Source of the DNA: Kaistia sp. 32K
Lineage (GTDB): Bacteria > Pseudomonadota > Alphaproteobacteria > Rhizobiales > Kaistiaceae
DNA: 64,000 nt
Direction of reading: 5' to 3'
NCBI RefSeq assembly: GCF_016629525.1
Contig: NZ_AP024269.1
Coordinates: forward strand, 3,980,001-4,044,000
The notes below the pieces were generated by a model, which made no database searches, was not told the origin of the DNA, and worked only from the letters and a program-made list of their open reading frames with translations. Below are positions 40,380-48,777 of this stretch, piece by piece. A program made the position numbers and the translations under genes. The stretch's first letter is position 1, and each line of letters starts with the position of its first letter.

Positions 40380-43300
40380 ATGAATGAACGGTCGAAAGCT
40401 ACAGGCGCCGGAGCGGGCGGGCGCAACGTCACTGCCGTCTTGGGTCCGACCAATACCGGCAAGACGCATCTGGCGATCGAGCGCATGCTCGCCCATTCGT
40501 CCGGCGTCATCGGCCTGCCGCTCCGCCTACTCGCCCGCGAGGTCTATGGCCGCGTCGTGGCGCGGGTCGGCGCCAATGCCGTCGCGCTGATCACCGGCGA
40601 AGAAAAAATCATCCCGCCGCATCCGCGCTACCGCATCTGCACGGTCGAGGCCCTGCCCTCCCACACCGACGCGTCCTTCCTGGCGATTGACGAGATCCAG
40701 CTCGCCGCCGACCTCGACCGCGGCCATGTCTTCACCGACCGGCTGCTGAACCTGCGCGGCCGCGACGAGACGCTGCTGCTCGGCGCCGCCACCATGCGGG
40801 GCATCCTGGAAAAGCTGCTGCCCGGGATCAACGTCATCACCCGGCCGCGCATGTCGATGCTGACCTATGCCGGCTCGAAGAAGATCACCCGCCTGCCCCG
40901 CCGCACCGCCGTCGTCGCCTTCTCGGCCGACGAGGTTTATGCGATCGCCGAACTGATTCGCCGCCAGCGTGGCGGCGCCGCGGTGGTGCTCGGATCGCTC
41001 AGCCCACGGACGCGAAACGCCCAGGTGGAACTTTATCAGTCCGGTGACGTCGATTTTCTCGTCGCCACCGACGCCATCGGCATGGGCCTCAATCTCGATG
41101 TCGACCATGTCGCCTTCGCGCAGGAGCGCAAGTTCGACGGGTTCCAGTATCGCCGGCTGACGGCGGCCGAGCTCGGCCAGATCGCCGGCCGCGCCGGACG
41201 GCATACGCGCGACGGCACATTTGGCGTCACCGGTCAGGTCGACCCGTTCGAGGACGAGCTGGTCGAGGCGCTCGAGAGCCACCAGTTCGCCCCGGTCCGC
41301 ACCCTGCAATGGCGCAATCGTGCGCTCGATTTCCGCACGATCGATAGCCTTCGCGCCAGTCTGGAGCGTCCGCCGGGCCATGAGGGCCTGTCGAAGGCGC
41401 CGCCGGCCGAGGACGTCACGGTGCTGGAAATCGTCAGTCGCGACCCCGGCATCCGGGCGCTGGCCAACCGGCGCGAGCGCATCGAACTGCTCTGGGACAT
41501 CTGCCAGACGCCGGACTATCGGCGCATCGCGCCGGCCAACCATGCCGAGATCGTCGGCGACATTTTCACCTTCGTCGCCCGCGATGGCGCGGTGCCAGAC
41601 GACTGGTTTCAGCGTCAGGTCGCCTTTGCAGATCGCACAGATGGCGATATCGATACGCTCGCCAACCGCATTGCACACATAAGAACATGGACCTTTGCGG
41701 CAAACCGGCCTAACTGGCTTAAGGATCCTCGCCATTGGCAGGAGCGCACGCGCGCTATAGAGGATCGACTTTCCGATGCGCTCCACGAGAGGCTGACTCA
41801 GCGTTTCGTGGACCGGCGCACAAGTGTACTGATGAAGCGGCTCAGAGAAAACGCCATGCTCGAAGCAGAAATCACGACCTCCGGCGATGTGCTGGTCGAG
41901 GGACAGCATGTCGGAAGCCTGCAGGGTTTCCGCTTCACGCCCGATCCCCAGGCCGACGGCCCGGACGCCAAGGCGATCGCCGCCGTGGCCCAGAAGGCGC
42001 TCGCCGGCGAGATCGAACGCCGCGCCGAGAAGATCGGCAACGCCCCCAATCCCGAATTCGTGCTGTCGACCGACGGCACGCTGCGCTGGCTCGGCGCCCC
42101 GGTTGCCCGCATCGTCGCGACCGACGACGCGCTCCGGCCGCGTCTGGTGCTGCTCGCCGATGAGGGCCTGACCGGCCCGTCGCGCGAACGCGTGCAGGAC
42201 CGCGTCGACATCTGGCTGAAGAGCCATGTCGAGACGCTGCTGAAACCGCTGTTCGAGCTGCTCGCAGGCCTCGAGCTCTCGGCGCCGGCGCGCGGCATCG
42301 CCTTCCGCATCGTCGAGGGCCAGGGCGTGCTGGAGCGTTCGGAGATCGCCGAGGAGATCAAGGCGCTCGACCAGGAGGCCCGCTCGGGCCTGCGCAAGCT
42401 CGGTGTCCGCTTCGGCGCCTACCACATCTACGTGCCGGCCCTGCTGAAGCCGGCGCCGAGCGCCCTCAACGCCATGCTGTGGGCGCTGAAGAACCACGGC
42501 CTCGACGCGCCGGGCCTGGCCGAGCTGCCGCAGCTCTCCGCCACCGGCCGCACCACGGTTCCGGTCGATGCGAGCTTCGCCCGGCCGCTCTACCGCGTGG
42601 TGGGCTATCGCATCGCCGGCAACCGCGCCGTCCGCATCGACATCCTCGAGCGGCTGGCCGACATCATCCGGCCGCTGATCGCCTGGAAGCCGACTTCCGA
42701 CAATCTCGTGCCGCCCGAGGGCGCCGTCGACGGCAATGGCTTCACCATCACCGTTTCGATGACGTCGCTGCTCGGCTGCTCCGGCGAGGATTTCGCCGGC
42801 GTGCTGAAGTCGCTGGGTTACCGCCTGGACCGTCGCCCGGCCCCGCCCAAGGCGCCCGTCGTCGCGACGGAAGTGGTCGCGACCGAGACGGTCGAGACCG
42901 TGACCGAAGCGCCTGCCGAGACGGCACCGGCCGCCGAGGCTGAGGCCGCGCCGGCCGTCGAGACCGAATCGCCCGTGGCAGAGGCTGTCGAAGCCGCTGT
43001 GGCCGAGGCGACCGAGGCCGTGGTTGAAGCGCCGGCGGAGGCGGTCGTCGAGACGATCGTGATCGAGACCTCGACCGAGGTCGTGGTCGAGACGACCGAG
43101 ATCGTCACCGAAACCGTCGCCGAGACCCCGGCCGAGCCGGAAATGATCGACGTCTGGCGTCCGGGCCGGTTCGACCGTCGCCCGCAGCAGCGCGACCATC
43201 GCCGCGACCGTCGCCCGAACAACAACGCATCGGCTCCGGCCGAAGGCGCTGCCGGCGAGGCAAAGCCGGAAGGCCGCGAAGGCCGTGGCCGCCAGCAGGA

Positions 43301-43574
43301 CGGCGAGCGCGACGGCCGTCGCCAGGGTGGACGCCCGCAGCAGCAGCGCGGGCCCCGTCCCGAGCGCGGCGATCGTCCGCAGGGCGAGGGACGCCGCAAC
43401 CAGGACCGCCAGGGCCAGGATCACCGCAACAAGGGCGGCGATTCCCGCCAGGGCCAGGCGCCGCAGCCGCGTCGCGAGGAGCCCCGGCGCGACCGTCCGG
43501 TCGATCCGAACTCGCCCTTCGCGGCGCTGCTGGCGCTGAAGGCCGATCTTGAGGCCAAAAAGCGCGGCGGCTAG
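40380..43574 (+). CDS. Suv3-like ATP-dependent RNA helicase with arginine-rich tail
   Basis: 1064-residue superfamily 2 helicase resembling mitochondrial degradosome helicase Suv3. Motifs: Walker A GPTNTGKTHLA, DEIQ box IDEIQLAAD, ATDAIGMGLNLDVDHVAF and the QxxGRAGR motif GQIAGRAGRH. A large C-terminal helical region follows. From about residue 815 an Ala/Glu/Val-rich linker leads to a strongly basic tail (residues about 920-1045) rich in Arg, Gln, Asp, Gly and Asn. Expected role is RNA unwinding in decay or processing. ATG 40380 is preferred over an upstream in-frame start. An S4 RNA-binding gene follows 68 bases on. Confidence 0.9.
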   Translation: MNERSKATGAGAGGRNVTAVLGPTNTGKTHLAIERMLAHSSGVIGLPLRLLAREVYGRVVARVGANAVALITGEEKIIPPHPRYRICTVEALPSHTDASFLAIDEIQLAADLDRGHVFTDRLLNLRGRDETLLLGAATMRGILEKLLPGINVITRPRMSMLTYAGSKKITRLPRRTAVVAFSADEVYAIAELIRRQRGGAAVVLGSLSPRTRNAQVELYQSGDVDFLVATDAIGMGLNLDVDHVAFAQERKFDGFQYRRLTAAELGQIAGRAGRHTRDGTFGVTGQVDPFEDELVEALESHQFAPVRTLQWRNRALDFRTIDSLRASLERPPGHEGLSKAPPAEDVTVLEIVSRDPGIRALANRRERIELLWDICQTPDYRRIAPANHAEIVGDIFTFVARDGAVPDDWFQRQVAFADRTDGDIDTLANRIAHIRTWTFAANRPNWLKDPRHWQERTRAIEDRLSDALHERLTQRFVDRRTSVLMKRLRENAMLEAEITTSGDVLVEGQHVGSLQGFRFTPDPQADGPDAKAIAAVAQKALAGEIERRAEKIGNAPNPEFVLSTDGTLRWLGAPVARIVATDDALRPRLVLLADEGLTGPSRERVQDRVDIWLKSHVETLLKPLFELLAGLELSAPARGIAFRIVEGQGVLERSEIAEEIKALDQEARSGLRKLGVRFGAYHIYVPALLKPAPSALNAMLWALKNHGLDAPGLAELPQLSATGRTTVPVDASFARPLYRVVGYRIAGNRAVRIDILERLADIIRPLIAWKPTSDNLVPPEGAVDGNGFTITVSMTSLLGCSGEDFAGVLKSLGYRLDRRPAPPKAPVVATEVVATETVETVTEAPAETAPAAEAEAAPAVETESPVAEAVEAAVAEATEAVVEAPAEAVVETIVIETSTEVVVETTEIVTETVAETPAEPEMIDVWRPGRFDRRPQQRDHRRDRRPNNNASAPAEGAAGEAKPEGREGRGRQQDGERDGRRQGGRPQQQRGPRPERGDRPQGEGRRNQDRQGQDHRNKGGDSRQGQAPQPRREEPRRDRPVDPNSPFAALLALKADLEAKKRGG

Positions 43575-43642
43575 CCGCGCGATAGAAACCAGGCAGCGCG
43601 GCGGCTGACGCCGCGCGACGCCGGGCCAGACACGGAGCCGCG

Positions 43643-44056
43643 ATGAGCGAGGAGACCGGGCGCCAGCGAATCGACAAATGGCTCTGGTACGCCCGCCTCG
43701 CCAAAAGCCGCTCGATCGCCCAGAAGCTGGTGACCGGCGGCAAGGTCCGCGTCAACCGCGACAAGATCGACGCGTCGAGCCGCCTCGTGCGGCCCGGCGA
43801 CGTTCTCACCATCGCCTTCGAGCGCCAGGTGCGGGTGATCAAGGTCCTCGATCCCGGCACGCGCCGGGGTCCGGCGCCGGAAGCCCAGCTGCTCTACGAG
43901 GATGTGACGCCGCCGGCTCCGATCTCGCCATCCGCCCAGCCGCTGCAGCGCGGCGGACCGCGACCGACCAAGCGCGACCGCCGCGCGCTGGATGCGTTCC
44001 ATTCCGGAACGTCCGGGGACGGCGGAGAGACTTTTCCATCCGACGACGAAGATTGA
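43643..44056 (+). CDS. S4 RNA-binding domain protein (Hsp15/HslR-like)
   Basis: 137 residues. An N-terminal S4 domain (RQRIDKWLWYARLAKSRS through GDVLTIAF) is followed by a basic, disordered tail. In E. coli Hsp15 binds free 50S subunits that carry stalled nascent chains. Its position directly after the Suv3-like helicase, upstream of fdxA, carD and rpoH2, groups it with RNA and stress genes. Function here is by family. Confidence 0.9.
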   Translation: MSEETGRQRIDKWLWYARLAKSRSIAQKLVTGGKVRVNRDKIDASSRLVRPGDVLTIAFERQVRVIKVLDPGTRRGPAPEAQLLYEDVTPPAPISPSAQPLQRGGPRPTKRDRRALDAFHSGTSGDGGETFPSDDED

Positions 44057-44179
44057 GAAAACCCGTTCTGCCGAAGCGGGCGATTGCGGCATCCACGATC
44101 CTTGCACCGTCCCGCCAAAGCGTTTACCCATCCGGCGTCGGCGAGCCTGGAACGTGTTCGCCGTTCCGAGGAGACGATC

Positions 44180-44518
44180 GTGCCCTATGTCGTGACCGAC
44201 AACTGTATCCGCTGCAAGTACACGGATTGCGTCGAGGTATGTCCGGTGGACTGCTTCTACGAGGGCGAAAACATGCTCGTCATCCATCCGGACGAATGCA
44301 TCGACTGCGGCGTCTGCGAGCCGGAATGCCCGGCCGAGGCGATCAAGCCGGACACCGAGCCGGGCCTCGAGCAGTGGCTGAAGCTCAACGCCGAATATGC
44401 CGAGAAGTGGCCGAACATCACCGTCCGCAAGGATGCGCTGCCCGAAGCGGCCGAGTTCGACGGTGTGCCCAACAAGCTCGAAGGGCATTTTTCCGAGGCG
44501 CCCGGCGAGGGCGACTGA
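44180..44518 (+). CDS. fdxA: 7Fe ferredoxin FdxA
   Basis: 112-residue ferredoxin with one [3Fe-4S] and one [4Fe-4S] cluster. Cysteine patterns: [18 protein letters not shown] for the first set and [12 protein letters not shown] for the second. The start is GTG at 44180 (MPYVVTDNC), decided by GAGGAG nine bases upstream and by family N-termini; no ATG fits. A perfect 17-base palindrome (GGGCGCGA, T, TCGCGCCC) lies 15 bases after the stop, at 44534-44550. Confidence 0.95.
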   Translation: MPYVVTDNCIRCKYTDCVEVCPVDCFYEGENMLVIHPDECIDCGVCEPECPAEAIKPDTEPGLEQWLKLNAEYAEKWPNITVRKDALPEAAEFDGVPNKLEGHFSEAPGEGD

Positions 44519-44981
44519 CGGGAACAACCGGCGGGGCGCGATTCGCGCCCGAATCCCGGACGAGGATTCCGGCACGCGGCGCCTTCACGGCGCTGCGACC
44601 GCAATGCTTTGATTTTTGGGTATTTTGTGATATATATATCTGACAGTCGGTGACCACCTACGGCGTAACCGCACCTTTTGGCGTTTCGTTCGTGAACAAC
44701 CCACAGCATTGACACGATAAACCGTGCTGACGCGACTAGCGCGCGACGGCAAGGGGATCGTCGGCAATGCCGTGCACGCGCGCGGACGTCCTGCAGGTGA
44801 CAAGCGTCTTCCTGATCGGCTGACAAGCGGAATGAGCGGACCCGACCGGTTCGCCTCCGGGGCTCGCTTGCCCCGGAACCGGGTCGGAGTCGCATTTGCC
44901 ATGGATGAGACGGGGAATCGTCAAAATCCGGCCTTTGGCTTGGCGAGCCGGGCCCGCCAATTTAACGGAGTTAATACGCGT
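44519..44981. other. long leader region upstream of carD
   Basis: 463 bases without a supported gene. It holds the fdxA hairpin at 44534-44550, an unusually AT-rich patch near 44605-44640, and then about 340 bases of GC-rich sequence before carD. The carD frame stays open through part of it, but relatives start at 44982. Confidence 0.6.
44609..44636 (+). promoter_or_regulatory. candidate carD promoter
   Basis: TTGATT (44609-44614) and TATATA (44631-44636) with a 16-base spacer, inside the only strongly AT-rich patch of the region. If used, it would give carD an untranslated leader of roughly 340 bases. Confidence 0.45.
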
Positions 44982-45575
44982 ATGGCCACCCTCAAGAAGA
45001 CCACTCTGCGTTCCGATTTCAAGACCGGCGAGCACATCGTCTATCCGGCGCATGGCGTCGGTGAGATTGTCGGTATCGAAGAGCAGGAAGTGGCCGGCAT
45101 CAAGCTTGAGCTCTTCGTGATCGCGTTCGAGAAAGACAAGATGAAGCTGCGCGTCCCCGTCGCGAAGGCGACGACGGTCGGCATGCGCAAGCTTTCCGAT
45201 GCGACCACCGTGAAGAAGGCACTCGAGACCATTCGTGGCCGCGCCCGCGTCAAGCGCACCATGTGGAGCCGTCGTGCCCAGGAATACGAAGCGAAGATCA
45301 ATTCCGGCGACCTGATCCAGATCTCCGAAGTTGTCCGCGATCTCTACCGCTCCGACACGCAGCCCGAGCAGTCCTACAGCGAGCGCCAGCTCTATGAGGC
45401 CGCTCTCGACCGCATGTCGCGCGAAATCGCGGCGGTGAGCGAGATCTCCGAGACGGAAGCCGTCCGCCAGATCGAGCAGAACCTCGCCAAGAGCCCGAAG
45501 CGCGGCGGCAAGGCCGACGAAGAAGTCGCAGCCGAAGTCGACAGCGACGACGAGACGCACGACGAGGCCGCATAA
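44982..45575 (+). CDS. carD: CarD family transcriptional regulator
   Basis: 197 residues. The N-terminal Tudor-like RNA-polymerase-binding domain starts FKTGEHIVYPAHGVGEIVGIE. A helical DNA-contact domain follows (KRTMWSRRAQEYEAKINSGDL, about residues 90-110, and ISEVVRDLY). The C-terminal tail is acidic. CarD/CdnL proteins stabilise open promoter complexes, often at rRNA and growth genes. It lies between fdxA and rpoH2 and is followed by a strong terminator. Confidence 0.95.
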   Translation: MATLKKTTLRSDFKTGEHIVYPAHGVGEIVGIEEQEVAGIKLELFVIAFEKDKMKLRVPVAKATTVGMRKLSDATTVKKALETIRGRARVKRTMWSRRAQEYEAKINSGDLIQISEVVRDLYRSDTQPEQSYSERQLYEAALDRMSREIAAVSEISETEAVRQIEQNLAKSPKRGGKADEEVAAEVDSDDETHDEAA

Positions 45576-45623
45576 GGCGCCGGGGCCCACGGCCCCGCCT
45601 CTGCGAACTCACTGATTCTACAG

Positions 45624-45649
45624 GGAACGCCCGGCCTCCGCCGGGCGTT
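45624..45649 (+). promoter_or_regulatory. possible EcfG-type general-stress promoter for rpoH2
   Basis: GGAAC (45624-45628), 17 bases, CGTT (45646-45649), matching the EcfG/RpoE2 consensus of alphaproteobacteria. It lies about 145 bases before rpoH2. It coincides with the carD terminator stem, whose two arms create the same letters, so it may be chance. Confidence 0.3.
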
Positions 45650-45656
45650 TTTCTTT
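45626..45656 (+). terminator. rho-independent terminator of carD
   Basis: Ten-base arms AACGCCCGGC and GCCGGGCGTT with a CTCC loop, then TTTTCTTTT. It lies about 50 bases after the carD stop. Confidence 0.92.
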
Positions 45657-45793
45657 TGGGCGACCACCAGACGCGAGGGTGTTCACGCGGGCTTCCCGTT
45701 CGCATCACACCAATGTGTCGCCCATTCTTTGAACCCGATCGTATGGTTGGGGCTTAGCTGGATACGGGGCTGCAAAAAAACGGGAGCGGTCGG

Positions 45794-46660
45794 ATGGGCA
45801 CGTCGACAATCTCCGGGCGACGATTCGTCAAGGCGGCGATGCAGGCGCCCTATCTGGAGCGGGACGAAGAGCACGACCTGGCGGTGCGCTGGCGCGAGGT
45901 CAAGGACCAGGCCGCGCTGCACCGGCTGACGGCATCGCACATGCGCCTCGTCATCGCGCTCGCGGCCCGCTTTCGTCATTTCGGGCTGCCGATGAGCGAC
46001 CTGATCCAGGAAGGCCATGTCGGTCTGCTGGAAGCGGCCGCCCGCTTCGAGCCGGACCGCGAGGTCCGCTTCTCGACCTATGCCACCTGGTGGATCCGCG
46101 CCTCGATCCAGGACTACATCCTGCGCAACTGGTCGATCGTGCGCGGCGGCACCAGCTCGACGCAGAAGGCGCTGTTCTTCAACCTGCGCCGGCTGCGCGC
46201 CAAGTTGTCGCAGGGCTCGGTCGCCGTCCCCAACCAGCAGATCTATCAGCAGATTGCGGTCGCCGTCGGCGTGACCGCGCAGGACGTGGCGCTGATGGAT
46301 GCCCGCCTGTCCGGCTCGGACACCTCGCTGAATGCGCCGGTGCACGATACGGAATCCTCGACCTCGGATCGCCAGGACTTCCTGGTCGACGAGATGCCGC
46401 TTCCCGACCAGATGGTCGGCGAGGTCATCGATACCGAACGGCGGGTGACGTGGCTGAACGAGGCGATGCTCGCTCTGTCGGATCGCGAGGCGCGGATCGT
46501 GCGCGAACGGCGCCTGCGCGAGGAAGGCGCGACACTGGAATCGCTCGGCGAGACGCTCGGCATCTCCAAGGAGCGCGTCCGGCAGATCGAGAGCCGCGCC
46601 ATCGAGAAGCTGAAGGCGGCGCTGCTGCGCGACCACCCCGACCGCGCGACCTTCGTGTGA
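45794..46660 (+). CDS. rpoH: RNA polymerase sigma factor RpoH (RpoH2-type)
   Basis: 288-residue sigma-32 family factor. Region 2 is intact (LIQEGHVGLLEAAARFEP, FSTYATWWIRASIQDYI). The RpoH box QKALFFNLRRLR marks the heat-shock family. Region 4.2 ends the protein (LGISKERVRQIESRAIEKL). The sequence around the box and the neighbouring carD fit the second RpoH of Hyphomicrobiales, used in oxidative and general stress. GGGAG eight bases upstream supports the ATG. Confidence 0.92.
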   Translation: MGTSTISGRRFVKAAMQAPYLERDEEHDLAVRWREVKDQAALHRLTASHMRLVIALAARFRHFGLPMSDLIQEGHVGLLEAAARFEPDREVRFSTYATWWIRASIQDYILRNWSIVRGGTSSTQKALFFNLRRLRAKLSQGSVAVPNQQIYQQIAVAVGVTAQDVALMDARLSGSDTSLNAPVHDTESSTSDRQDFLVDEMPLPDQMVGEVIDTERRVTWLNEAMLALSDREARIVRERRLREEGATLESLGETLGISKERVRQIESRAIEKLKAALLRDHPDRATFV

Positions 46661-46710
46661 AGTCGCCAGCGCCGTCGTCCTTTTCCCCCAGGCTGCCTTC
46701 TCAGCCTCCG

Positions 46711-46841
46711 ACCATCATCCTGAGGTGCCCGGCAAAGCCGGGCCTCGAAGGAGGGTCCAGGGAACGCCCCTCTGCAATCGGGATTGCCACGCTGGATCCT
46801 CCTTCGAGGCTTCGCTCACGCGAAGCACCTCAGGATGATGG
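46711..46841. repeat. inverted pair of type C palindromic elements
   Basis: Copies at 46711-46758 and 46796-46841, near-identical in sequence to those at 39.4 kb. A diverged fragment (GGCCCCTTCGGGCCTCCTCA...ATGATGAGG) follows at about 47000-47042. Between rpoH2 and the UPF0303 gene nothing else is visible. Confidence 0.88.
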
Positions 46842-47077
46842 CGGAGTTCTGCAAAGCTCAGCAGTTTGGACAGCCGCCCGCCACCTCAAGAACCATCCAG
46901 GCCCCGATTTGGAATTATGGGCCGAATTCTGAGGAGGCTTGCCCGGCGTGCCGTCTTGAAGCACCCATGGCCTGAGAGCAGCGGTTCGACCGCTCTGCGT
47001 GCTTCGAGACGGCCCCTTCGGGCCTCCTCAGCATGATGAGGGGGTCACGGAACATCTCCCGGACCGCCCAGACGCCC

Positions 47078-47587
47078 CTACGCCGTCCAGACTTCCGGCC
47101 GGGCCTCGCCGAGGCCGAGTTCGGCGAGATATTCCTCGATCACCGTCACCACCAGCTTGTGATCCTCGACCTGCGGCAGGCCGGAGACGGTCGCCGTGCC
47201 GACCATGCCGACCTTGTCGACGAGGATCGGGAACGAGCCGCCATGGGCGAGGTACTTCCTCGGGTCGACCGCATGGGCGGTGGCGAAATCGACGCCCTTC
47301 TGCCGAGCCCGCTCGCCCATGTAGAAGGAGGAATGGCCGTAGCGGCGGACGACCGCCGTCTTGCCGGCGACCCAGAATTCGTTGTCGGCCGAGGTGCCGG
47401 CGAGCGCGCAGTAATAGATCCGCTGTTCGCCGCGCGCGATCTCGACCGCGACCGAGAGCCCGTCGCGCCGCGCCCGCTCGATGATGCGCGTGCCGAGCTC
47501 GATCGCCGTGTCGTTGTCGAAACGATCGAAGACCAAGCGCCGCTCCTGGTCGAGCAGTTCCTGCAGCAAACCCGGATCGTCGCTCAT
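47078..47587 (-). CDS. UPF0303 / heme-degrading domain (HbpS-like fold) protein
   Basis: 169 residues of the UPF0303 family, related to yeast YBR137W and to the HbpS/GlcG fold that binds heme in some members. Signatures: LVFDRFDNDTAIELG near the N-terminus, GKTAVVRRYGHSSFYMG in the middle and HGGSFPILVDKVGMVGTATVSG in the last third (given here as a family block, about residues 113-135). No catalytic role is established. It lies downstream of the OsmC gene on the same strand. Confidence 0.85.
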   Translation of the reverse strand: MSDDPGLLQELLDQERRLVFDRFDNDTAIELGTRIIERARRDGLSVAVEIARGEQRIYYCALAGTSADNEFWVAGKTAVVRRYGHSSFYMGERARQKGVDFATAHAVDPRKYLAHGGSFPILVDKVGMVGTATVSGLPQVEDHKLVVTVIEEYLAELGLGEARPEVWTA

Positions 47588-47685
47588 GTCGTCAGCCCCC
47601 TCTGTCGGCGCGTCGCGCGCTATGCCAACGGCATCGCATCCGGCAGGGGCATCGTCAATCGGGACGCGTTCGGGGGACCGGCCGA

Positions 47686-48099
47686 TCAGCCGGCTTCGAT
47701 CTCGGCGCCGGCGCGCAACGTGTTGCTGACGGTGCAGATCGTCTCGGCCGCCTCGATCAGCTGGGCCTTCTTCGCCGCGTCGAGCGGCCCGTCGATCGTC
47801 ACGGTGGTCACGAAGCGCGCGACGCGCGACGGCGCCTCATCGGCCTTCTCCGGAATCACCCGCACGTTCACCCGGTCAATCTGATCGAGCCAGCCCTCGC
47901 CGCGCGCGGCGATCTGGACGCTGAGGACGATGCAGGAGGAGAGCGAGGCCGCCATCAGGTCGAGCGGATTGAACCCTTCGGCCGAAGGCCGCGTCACCAC
48001 CGAAAGCCGTCCGCCCGTCTCGCTCGTGACTTCGGGGAGGCTGTCCCGGTCCGCCGAGGCCGTGGCGCCCACGGCCCGGCTCCTGATCGTCGCATTCAT
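47686..48099 (-). CDS. OsmC family peroxiredoxin-like protein
   Basis: 137-residue OsmC/Ohr-fold protein that reduces organic hydroperoxides in characterised members. The two family cysteines are present: the first in LSSCIVLSVQIAARG, the second in ETICTVSNTLR. The start MNATIRSRAVG has GAGGA upstream; the frame opens six codons earlier. A small acidic gene precedes it by 49 bases. The length and CTVSNTL motif fit the OsmC branch rather than Ohr. Confidence 0.9.
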   Translation of the reverse strand: MNATIRSRAVGATASADRDSLPEVTSETGGRLSVVTRPSAEGFNPLDLMAASLSSCIVLSVQIAARGEGWLDQIDRVNVRVIPEKADEAPSRVARFVTTVTIDGPLDAAKKAQLIEAAETICTVSNTLRAGAEIEAG

Positions 48100-48148
48100 G
48101 CTCTGTCCTCGAAGCAACCGCCGGCCCGAAGCCGGCGGTCATCGAGTG

Positions 48149-48340
48149 CTACAGCCACGGCCAATAGGCAAGCGTCCAGACGATGTCGGAGGTCGCGTCA
48201 TCGTCGTCGGCCTTGTCGGGATCGCGCGTCTCGACGGCGGGATTTACGGGGGTGGCAACCCGTTCGGTCTTCGGATCGGCAGCTCGAAAGAACGAGAGAA
48301 AACGGGGAAGCTCGGAAGCAACGTGGTTGGCCAGTGTCAT
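48149..48340 (-). CDS. small acidic hypothetical protein
   Basis: 63 codons with a GGAG ribosome-binding site eight bases before the ATG. The N-terminus MTLANHVASELPRFLSFFRA looks amphipathic; the middle is acidic (DPDKADDDDATSD), and the end is aromatic (WTLAYWPWL). I do not recognise the family. It lies 49 bases before the OsmC gene on the same strand. Good ribosome-binding site and spacing favour a real gene, but composition alone does not prove it. Confidence 0.5.
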   Translation of the reverse strand: MTLANHVASELPRFLSFFRAADPKTERVATPVNPAVETRDPDKADDDDATSDIVWTLAYWPWL

Positions 48341-48570
48341 CGGGTTTCTCCGAAATATGCGCCGCAGAAGCAGGAACCGGCACGTCTCCGTCGTTGGTGG
48401 CCAGTGCTGGAACGCTCCGACCAGAACCGAGACTTCCCGAATTGGAACCGGCTGTCAACAAACCCGACTTGTTCGATCGTGTATGTCTACAACCGGCATG
48501 CGGCAAGCGGTTGATCCGTTAAGGGGATTTTCACCATGCCCTCGGCATCGAACAGAAAGCCTTCCCTAGC

Positions 48571-48676
48571 GTCATTCCCGCGTAGGCGGGGATGCCTGCA
48601 GCCGGATTTCGGACCGCGATCACCTCCCGATGGCACGGCTGGATGGATCCCGGCTCGGAGGCCGGGATGACGGCGA
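48571..48676. repeat. diverged type A and type D palindromic elements
   Basis: GTCATTCCCGCGTAGGCGGG at 48571-48600 is a diverged type A form. GGATCCCGG...CCGGGATGACGGCGAG at 48641-48676 is an inverted type D form. The surrounding bases 48341-48777 hold no other supported gene. Confidence 0.75.
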
Positions 48677-48717
48677 GCGTGGGCAACGGGAGACGCGGAA
48701 CACCGCGAGCCCTCAAC

Positions 48718-48752
48718 AAAAAAGCGCCGCGAACCCTGGGGCTCGCGGCGCT
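48718..48752 (-). terminator. rho-independent terminator of the sugar operon
   Basis: Ten-base arms AGCGCCGCGA and TCGCGGCGCT (48723-48752) followed on the minus strand by a six-base T-run. It lies 25 bases past the SIS gene stop. Confidence 0.88.
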
Positions 48753-48777
48753 GGATCCGTCACGGATGTAGAGGCGA

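Noticed and set aside
40527..43424. A 965-codon open frame antisense to the Suv3-like helicase
   Set aside because: Same shadow effect; the helicase motifs on the plus strand are complete.
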